64,000 nucleotides of DNA from Macrostomum hystrix (Eukaryota > Platyhelminthes > Macrostomidae): contig CATNEN010000037.1 of assembly GCA_950097015.1 (NCBI GenBank), positions 124,001 to 188,000 on the forward strand, given 5' to 3'. The notes under the pieces are model-generated. The model did no database searches, was not told the origin of the DNA, and saw only the letters and a program-made list of their open reading frames with translations. Positions 57,003 to 64,000 of the stretch are shown piece after piece (position 1 is the first letter of the stretch; every line of letters begins with the position of its first letter). The position numbers and the translations under genes were made by a program.

Positions 57003-57486
57003 AGGTTAGTAGCTTTCGGATCATGCTGATTGTACTGACATATACACAGGCAAATCAAATCTCATTTCGCATAGCTAGGGTGTCATCGAAATGACACAAC
57101 CCCAGAAGGTTATCTTCAAGCGACGAAGAGAAAAAAAAAACTATTTTGTTTTGTTAGACCAAATCCAGTCAGACATGGCTGTCTCTCATTTTCGAAATAA
57201 TAGAGAGCTAAGATACGTACAGTACAATTGCAGGGAATTGAGAAGGTAGTCACTGGGGTAGAAGGGAGGGAGAAAAAAGTACTGGAAAGCTTATAGCTTC
57301 AAGCGTACACGGCCAAGTTGGCGCATTCACTGTACAGCGCGAGTTGTGCAAAGATTCCGCCCTACAAATAGCTGTAACTGGCCAGAAAAACCCTGGCTAA
57401 AAACGACAATTTTTTCTGTCATAAGGCGCGCGCGTTCGAAACACATTAACCGATTGAGTCCTCAGGGAGGCAGCAGAACCAGAAGA
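57003..57486. other. Upstream region of FABP copy 2
   Basis: No gene. It contains a poly-A run at 57,130-57,139. It presumably holds the FABP copy 2 promoter, but I see no clear TATA box and no counterpart of the inverted repeat found before copy 1. Confidence 0.45.
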
Positions 57487-58558
57487 ATGTCAGCTACTGC
57501 GGGAGAGAATGCAAATATGTTCGGCGTTTGGAAGGCCTACAAAAGCGAAAATATGGCCGCCTTGATGGAGAAAGCTGGTGAGAATGGGGGGCTTGGAAAT
57601 GCAGAGGCTGAGGGAAATATGAAGATAAATACCATGCAATCCCAACTAACTCACCTTAGTCAGGTGCCAGAATATAGTAGGAGTCAGTGAGCCAGTGACC
57701 CAGTGAGTCAGGGTCAGTGAGTCAGGGTCAGTGAGTCAGGGTCATTGAGTCAGGGTCAGTGACTCAGGGTCAGTGAGTCAGGGTCAGTGAGCCAGGGTCA
57801 GTGAGCCAGGGTAAGTAAGGTAAGTAAGTCAGGCAGTCAGGGTGAGTAACTCAGGCAGTCAGGGTCAGTGAGCCAGGGTAAGTAAGTCAGGCAGTCAGGG
57901 TCAGTAAGTCAGGCAGTCAGGGTCATTAAGTCAGACAGTCAGGGTCAGTAAGTCAGGCAGTCAGGGTCAGTGAGTCAGGGTCAGTGAGCCAGGCAGTCAG
58001 GGTCAGTGAGTCAGGCAGTCAGGGTCAGTGAGTCAGGGTCAGGCAGTCAGGGTCAGGCAGTCAGGGTCAGTGAGTCAGGCAGTCAGGGTCGGTGAGTCAC
58101 CTGGCATTCACTCCGCACTCGCAGGAGCTCCTTGGATAGCCCGAAAGATGGGCGCCAACGCAACGCCCACCGTGACAGTGACTCGCCTGGACGACAAGCG
58201 CATCAGCATCAACTCCAAGACCATGATGTTCAACACGGATCAGGTTCACGAGCTCAACGCCACAGTCGAAGGCGAGATGGCGATGATGGGCAAGAAACAG
58301 GCCTACTACACTGAGTGGACGGACGACGGCAAGCTGGTCATCTATCAAGGCGATGTTGGCACCGATTTGAAGAAGACCGGAATGAAGACTGTCCGAAGTC
58401 TGGAGCCGAACGGGGACATGCTGATTGTGAGGCTGTTGATATTGTCATTGGTTGTCAGTAAAACTGATTAGAGTGATTGTAACAACTGTCACCCCACATT
58501 TCAGACTGTCAGCCTTGAGAACGTTGTGGGCTACAGATGGTTTAAGAAGGAGGCTTGA
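57487..58558 (+). CDS. Fatty-acid-binding protein, copy 2, three exons
   Basis: The exons are 57487-57577, 58125-58426 and 58505-58558 (phases 1 and 0, same positions as copy 1), giving 148 residues. N-terminus MSATAGENANMFGVWKAYKS; exon 2 ARKMGANATPTVTVTRLDDK, YTEWTDDGKLVIYQGDVGTD, VRSLEPNGDMLI; exon 3 TVSLENVVGYRWFKKEA. Exon 2 has the same length as in copy 1 (302 bp). The two are a tandem duplication with substantial protein divergence, so it is not recent. Intron 1 is largely a degenerate minisatellite; intron 2 is only 78 bp. Intracellular lipid transport is the family role. Poly(A) signal AATAAA at about 58679. Confidence 0.9.
57680..58112. repeat. Degenerate GTCAGG repeat in intron 1 of FABP copy 2
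   Basis: Variable-length units of GGGTCAGTGAGTCA, GGCAGTCA and GGTAAGTAAGTCA mixed through most of the intron, ending about 12 bp before the exon 2 acceptor. Confidence 0.92.
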
Positions 58559-58814
58559 GTCTGTTCTCAGGTGACAACGCGAACACAAAAAGCGTAACAT
58601 TTGAAAACTGACAATTTAACACATTTTTATTAAATATATCGATTAACTCAAAGCAAACTTCATAAATTTTTTATTTAAAATAAATTCTTATATTTATAAA
58701 ACACACAAAAGACATGCAAAACTAAAGAAAATTATTGATTTTTCACACAGCTTTTTGTTGTTTTGCTTTATCATAATTTTACTCATTTGCCATAATTAAC
58801 ATTCCCGTGAGATC

Positions 58815-61800
58815 ATTCTCTACTCTCACCGCATTCCGCATGAGATCGTTCTCTTCTCTCACACATTTCTCATTACATCGTTCTCTTCTCTCACACATTT
58901 CTCATGACATCGTTCTCTACTCTCACACATTTCTCATGACATCGTTCTCTTCTCTCACACATTTCTCATGACATCGTTCTCTTCTCTCACACATTTCTCA
59001 TGACATCGTTCTCTTCTCTCACACATTTCTCATGACATCGTTCTCTTCTCTCACACATTTCTCATGACATCGTTCTCTTCTCTCACACATTTCTCATGAC
59101 ATCGTTCTCTTCTCTCACACATTTCTCATGACATCGTTCTCTTCTCTCACACATTTCTCATGACATCGTTCTCTTCTCTCACACATTTCTCATGACATCG
59201 TTCTCTTCTCTCACACATTTCTCATGACATCGTTCTCTTCTCTAACCACATTTCTCATGACATCGTTCTCTTCTCTCACACATTTCTCATGACATCGTTC
59301 TCTTCTCTCACACATTTCTCATGACATCGTTCTCTACTCTCACACATTTCTCATGACATCGTTCTCTACTCTCACACATTTCTCATGACATCGTTCTCTA
59401 CTCTCACACATTTCTCATGACATCGTTCTCTTCTCTCACACATTTCTCATGACATCGTTCTCTTCTCTCACACATTTCTCATGACATCGTTCTCTTCTCT
59501 CACACATTTCTCATGACATCGTTCTCTTCTCTAACCACATTTCTCATGACATCGTTCTCTTCTCTCACACATTTCTCATGACATCGTTCTCTTCTCTCAC
59601 ACATTTCTCATGACATCGTTCTCTTCTCTCACACATTTCTCATGACATCGTTCTCTACTCTCACACATTTCTCATGACATCGTTCTCTACTCTCACACAT
59701 TTCTCATGACATCGTTCTCTACTCTCACACATTTCTCATGACATCGTTCTCTACTATCGCACATTTCTCATGACATCGTTCTCTACTCTCACACATTTCT
59801 CATGACATCGTTCTCTACTCTCAACACATTTCTCATGACATCGTTCTCTACTCTCACACATTTCTCATGACATCGTTCTCTTCTCTCACACATTTCTCAT
59901 GACATCGTTCTCTTCTCTCACACATTTCTCATGACATCGTTCTCTTCTCTAACCACATTTCTCATGACATCGTTCTCTTCTCTCACACATTTCTCATGAC
60001 ATCGTTCTCTTCTCTCACACATTTCTCATGACATCGTTCTCTACTCTCACACATTTCTCATGACATCGTTCTCTACTCTCACACATTTCTCATGACATCG
60101 TTCTCTACTCTCACACATTTCTCATGACATCGTTCTCTTCTCTCACACATTTCTCATGACATCGTTCTCTTCTCTCACACATTTCTCATGACATCGTTCT
60201 CTTCTCTCACACATTTCTCATGACATCGTTCTCTTCTCTAACCACATTTCTCATGACATCGTTCTCTTCTCTCACACATTTCTCATGACATCGTTCTCTT
60301 CTCTCACACATTTCTCATGACATCGTTCTCTTCTCTCACACATTTCTCATGACATCGTTCTCTACTCTCACACATTTCTCATGACATCGTTCTCTACTCT
60401 CACACATTTCTCATGACATCGTTCTCTACTCTCACACATTTCTCATGACATCGTTCTCTACTATCGCACATTTCTCATGACATCGTTCTCTACTCTCACA
60501 CATTTCTCATGACATCGTTCTCTACTCTCAACACATTTCTCATGACATCGTTCTCTACTCTCACACATTTCTCATGACATCGTTCTCTTCTCTCACACAT
60601 TTCTCATGACATCGTTCTCTTCTCTAACCACATTTCTCATGACATCGTTCTCTTCTCTCACACATTTCTCATGACATCGTTCTCTTCTCTCACACATTTC
60701 TCATGACATCGTTCTCTTCTCTCACACATTTCTCATGACATCGTTCTCTTCTCTCACACATTTCTCATGACATCGTTCTCTTCTCTCACACATTTCTCAT
60801 GACATCGTTCTCTTCTCTCACACATTTCTCATGACATCGTTCTCTTCTCTCACACATTTCTCATGACATCGTTCTCTTCTCTCACACATTTCTCATGACA
60901 TCGTTCTCTTCTCTAACCACATTTCTCATGACATCGTTCTCTTCTCTCACACATTTCTCATGACATCGTTCTCTTCTCTCACACATTTCTCATGAAATCG
61001 TTCTCTTCTCTCACACATTTCTCATGACATCGTTCTCTACTCTCACACATTTCTCATGACATCGTTCTCTTCTCTCACACATTTCTCATGACATCGTTCT
61101 CTTCTCTCACACATTTCTCATGACATCGTTCTCTTCTCTCACACATTTCTCATGACATCGTTCTCTTCTCTAACCACATTTCTCATGACATCGTTCTCTT
61201 CTCTCACACATTTCTCATGACATCGTTCTCTTCTCTCACACATTTCTCATGACATCGTTCTCTTCTCTCACACATTTCTCATGACATCGTTCTCTACTCT
61301 CACACATTTCTCATGACATCGTTCTCTACTCTCACACATTTCTCATGACATCGTTCTCTTCTCTCACACATTTCTCATGAAATCGTTCTCTACTATCGCA
61401 CATTTCTCATGACATCGTTCTCTACTCTCACACATTTCTCATGACATCGTTCTCTACTCTCACACATTTCTCATGACATCGTTCTCTTCTCTCACACATT
61501 TCTCATGACATCGTTCTCTACTATCGCACATTTCTCATGACATCGTTCTCTACTCTCACACATTTCTCATGACATCGTTCTCTACTCTCACACATTTCTC
61601 ATGACATCGTTCTCTACTCTCACACATTTCTCATGACATCGTTCTCTACTCTCACACATTTCTCATGACATCGTTCTCTTCTCTCACACATTTCTCATGA
61701 CATCGTTCTCTTCTCTCACACATTTCTCATGACATCGTTCTCTTCTCTCACACATTTCTCATGACATCGTTCTCTACTCTCACACATTTCTCATGACATC

Positions 61801-63108
61801 GTTCTCTTCTCTCACACATTTCTCATGACATCGTTCTCTTCTCTCACACATTTCTCATGACATCGTTCTCTTCTCTCACACATTTCTCATGACATCGTTC
61901 TCTTCTCTAACCACATTTCTCATGACATCGTTCTCTTCTCTCACACATTTCTCATGACATCGTTCTCTTCTCTCACACATTTCTCATGACATCGTTCTCT
62001 TCTCTCACACATTTCTCATGACATCGTTCTCTACTCTCACACATTTCTCATGACATCGTTCTCTACTCTCACACATTTCTCATGACATCGTTCTCTACTC
62101 TCACACATTTCTCATGACATCGTTCTCTACTATCGCACATTTCTCATGACATCGTTCTCTACTCTCACACATTTCTCATGACATCGTTCTCTACTCTCAA
62201 CACATTTCTCATGACATCGTTCTCTACTCTCACACATTTCTCATGACATCGTTCTCTTCTCTCACACATTTCTCATGACATCGTTCTCTTCTCTAACCAC
62301 ATTTCTCATGACATCGTTCTCTTCTCTCACACATTTCTCATGACATCGTTCTCTTCTCTCACACATTTCTCATGACATCGTTCTCTTCTCTCACACATTT
62401 CTCATGACATCGTTCTCTTCTCTCACACATTTCTCATGACATCGTTCTCTTCTCTCACACATTTCTCATGACATCGTTCTCTTCTCTCACACATTTCTCA
62501 TGACATCGTTCTCTTCTCTCACACATTTCTCATGACATCGTTCTCTTCTCTCACACATTTCTCATGACATCGTTCTCTTCTCTAACCACATTTCTCATGA
62601 CATCGTTCTCTTCTCTCACACATTTCTCATGACATCGTTCTCTTCTCTCACACATTTCTCATGAAATCGTTCTCTTCTCTCACACATTTCTCATGACATC
62701 GTTCTCTACTCTCACACATTTCTCATGACATCGTTCTCTACTCTCACACATTTCTCATGACATCGTTCTCTACTATCGCACATTTCTCATGACATCGTTC
62801 TCTACTCTCACACATTTCTCATGACATCGTTCTCTACTCTCAACACATTTCTCGTGACATCGTTCTCTACTCTCACACATTTCTCATGACATCGTTCTCT
62901 ACTCTCACACATTTCTCATGACATCGTTCTCTTCTCTCACACATTTCTCATGACATCGTTCTCTTCTCTCACACATTTCTCATGACATCGTTCTCTACTC
63001 TCACACATTTCTCATTACATTGTTCTGGTCTCTCACACATTTCTCATGACATCGTTCTCTACTCTCACACATTTCTCATGACATCGTTCTCTTCTTTCAC
63101 ACATTTAT
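58815..63108. repeat. 4.3-kb, 32-bp minisatellite with nested segmental duplications
   Basis: About 133 copies of CTCATGACATCGTTCTCTTC plus TCTCACACATTT; TTCTCT/TACTCT is the commonest variation. Rare marker units (TAACCAC, ACTATCGC, TCAACAC, CATGAAATCG) recur at fixed offsets. 707 bp links 59,532/59,755/59,823 with 60,239/60,462/60,530. 1,669 bp links 60,239/60,462/60,530/60,992 with 61,908/62,131/62,199/62,661. It lies between FABP copy 2 and a retrotransposon remnant. Confidence 0.97.
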
Positions 63109-63269
63109 AGAATGAGATGGAATAGAAGGAGGATAGGCAGATGAAAGATAAACAGGGGAGATCACAGGAACAAAAGATTTAGGAAAAGCAAAAGAAGATT
63201 GACCAGGATCAATAGAATGCAATGGAAAAATTAGCTGGCATAAAAAGGTTAGAGTTTGGCACTTTAGAG

Positions 63270-64000
63270 GGAGACAGTCAAGCCTCTTTAATGTAAGGCA
63301 CACCATTTGAGTAGAGGATGCATAGGTTCTTCTCGCCATTAAGTTGTCGTTCCTTGAGCTCCCTGACAAGCCTGTTTTTGAAGGTCTTCTAGCTGCTCTG
63401 TTAGGTCATAGTCAATCCGGATTTTGGCAAACTGTTCCAGAGGTTCTGAATTTGTCTTTCTCTTCCTTGAAGCGGATTACTAGGGGCCGTGCCTTTCCAG
63501 AAGTCCTGTTCCCACTTCGGCTAGTGCTCTTGATAGACAGGTCAGAGGGTTGTAACTGTAGCCCCTCCTTGAGAAGCTTGTCCACTGAATAGTCATCAGA
63601 GTCGTTGTCTGGAAGGCCAAACACAATCAGGTTGTTGGCCTTCATGGTCCGCTGCCTCACCTCATTGGCTAGAAAATGAAAGTCGAGTTTCTTGGTTGGC
63701 TTACATGCGTTGGTGTCACTGCCATCACCAGAAGCTTCTAGACTTTCGATTCTGGCTTCGAGGAGTTCCATCCTACTCGTTAGCGCCTTGAAGCGCGCAG
63801 CTCCCTTTGAGAGGAAGGTCCTAGCCGCCTCCTTACAGTTTCGGCAAGACCAGAGCAAACAGTCTGCCGAATCGTCCACCAGAACATCAAAGGCCGCCTT
63901 GGAGAGTCCAGAGCAACTACGGTGGCACCAGCGGTCGCAAATGTCGCATTGGATACCTCCGTCAGCTACCGTGCTGTCGCAGGCTAGGCATTCGCAGCTG
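63270..64000 (-). pseudogene. Non-LTR retrotransposon ORF1 (PHD finger + coiled coil + RRM-like), 3' end decayed, 5' end off window
   Basis: On the minus strand from 64000 the frame reads a PHD-type zinc finger (CLACDSTVADGGIQCDICDR, WCHRSCSGLS, then LLWSCRNC: Cys4-His-Cys3 order). Next come a short coiled coil (ALTSRMELLEARIESLEA) and an L1/CR1 ORF1 RRM-like part (RTMKANNLIVFGLPDNDSDD, KARPLVIRFKEEKDKF). It stops at 63412. The expected C-terminal helix region appears in another frame (RLVRELKERQLNGEKNLC, about 63,340), so at least one frameshift has occurred. ORF1 proteins are nucleic-acid chaperones for the element's RNA. No ORF2 is visible: it would lie to the left, where the minisatellite is instead. 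Confidence 0.78.

Overview
The window is animal nuclear DNA. It has intron-containing genes with GT-AG splice sites, animal-specific genes (TGF-beta family type I receptor, Bcl-2 family protein, TONSL), tRNA-derived SINEs, and GC-rich exons in AT-rich non-coding sequence. Short gene spacing and an extraordinary load of minisatellites fit a lophotrochozoan; a free-living flatworm such as Macrostomum is my best guess, but the sequence alone does not prove it. Exon boundaries were chosen by matching reading-frame phase across each junction.

Layout from left to right. 1-2484 (+): 3' end of TRIP4 (ASC-1). 4997-5638 (+): POLR2E (RPB5). 6206-9356 (+): histidine N-acetyltransferase-like gene in three exons. 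11394-12236 (-): small alpha-kinase. 12728-13439 (+): Bcl-2 family gene with one apparent frameshift. 15594-16025 (+): MCFD2-like EF-hand protein. 18240-18632 (-): RPL28. 18.7-25.7 kb: AT-rich gene desert with decayed mobile elements. 28747-30670 (+): BMP/activin-type receptor kinase. 34304-37421 (+): unrecognised cysteine-rich gene with one apparent frameshift. 38332-39291 (-): syntaxin-like SNARE. 42249-about 52056 (-): TONSL in at least six exons. 54952-56170 and 57487-58558 (+): tandem fatty-acid-binding protein genes. 63270-64000 (-): ORF1 remnant of a non-LTR retrotransposon.

The dominant feature is about 25 unrelated minisatellite arrays with units of roughly 16-41 bp, filling a large share of the window. 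Nearly every intron I could define carries its own private array, and others sit between genes. Three arrays arise inside SINE copies and reuse SINE sequence or sit at a SINE breakpoint, which suggests how some arrays are born. Several arrays keep perfect register for 49-70 units, and the largest (4.3 kb) has nested segmental duplications.

The genes do not form an operon-like functional unit. They are housekeeping genes (transcription coactivator, polymerase subunit, ribosomal protein, cargo receptor partner, replication-fork repair) mixed with signalling, apoptosis, SNARE and lipid-binding genes. I see no defence system or biosynthetic cluster. The most novel material is the repeat biology, the cysteine-rich gene and the repeated need for +1 frame corrections.
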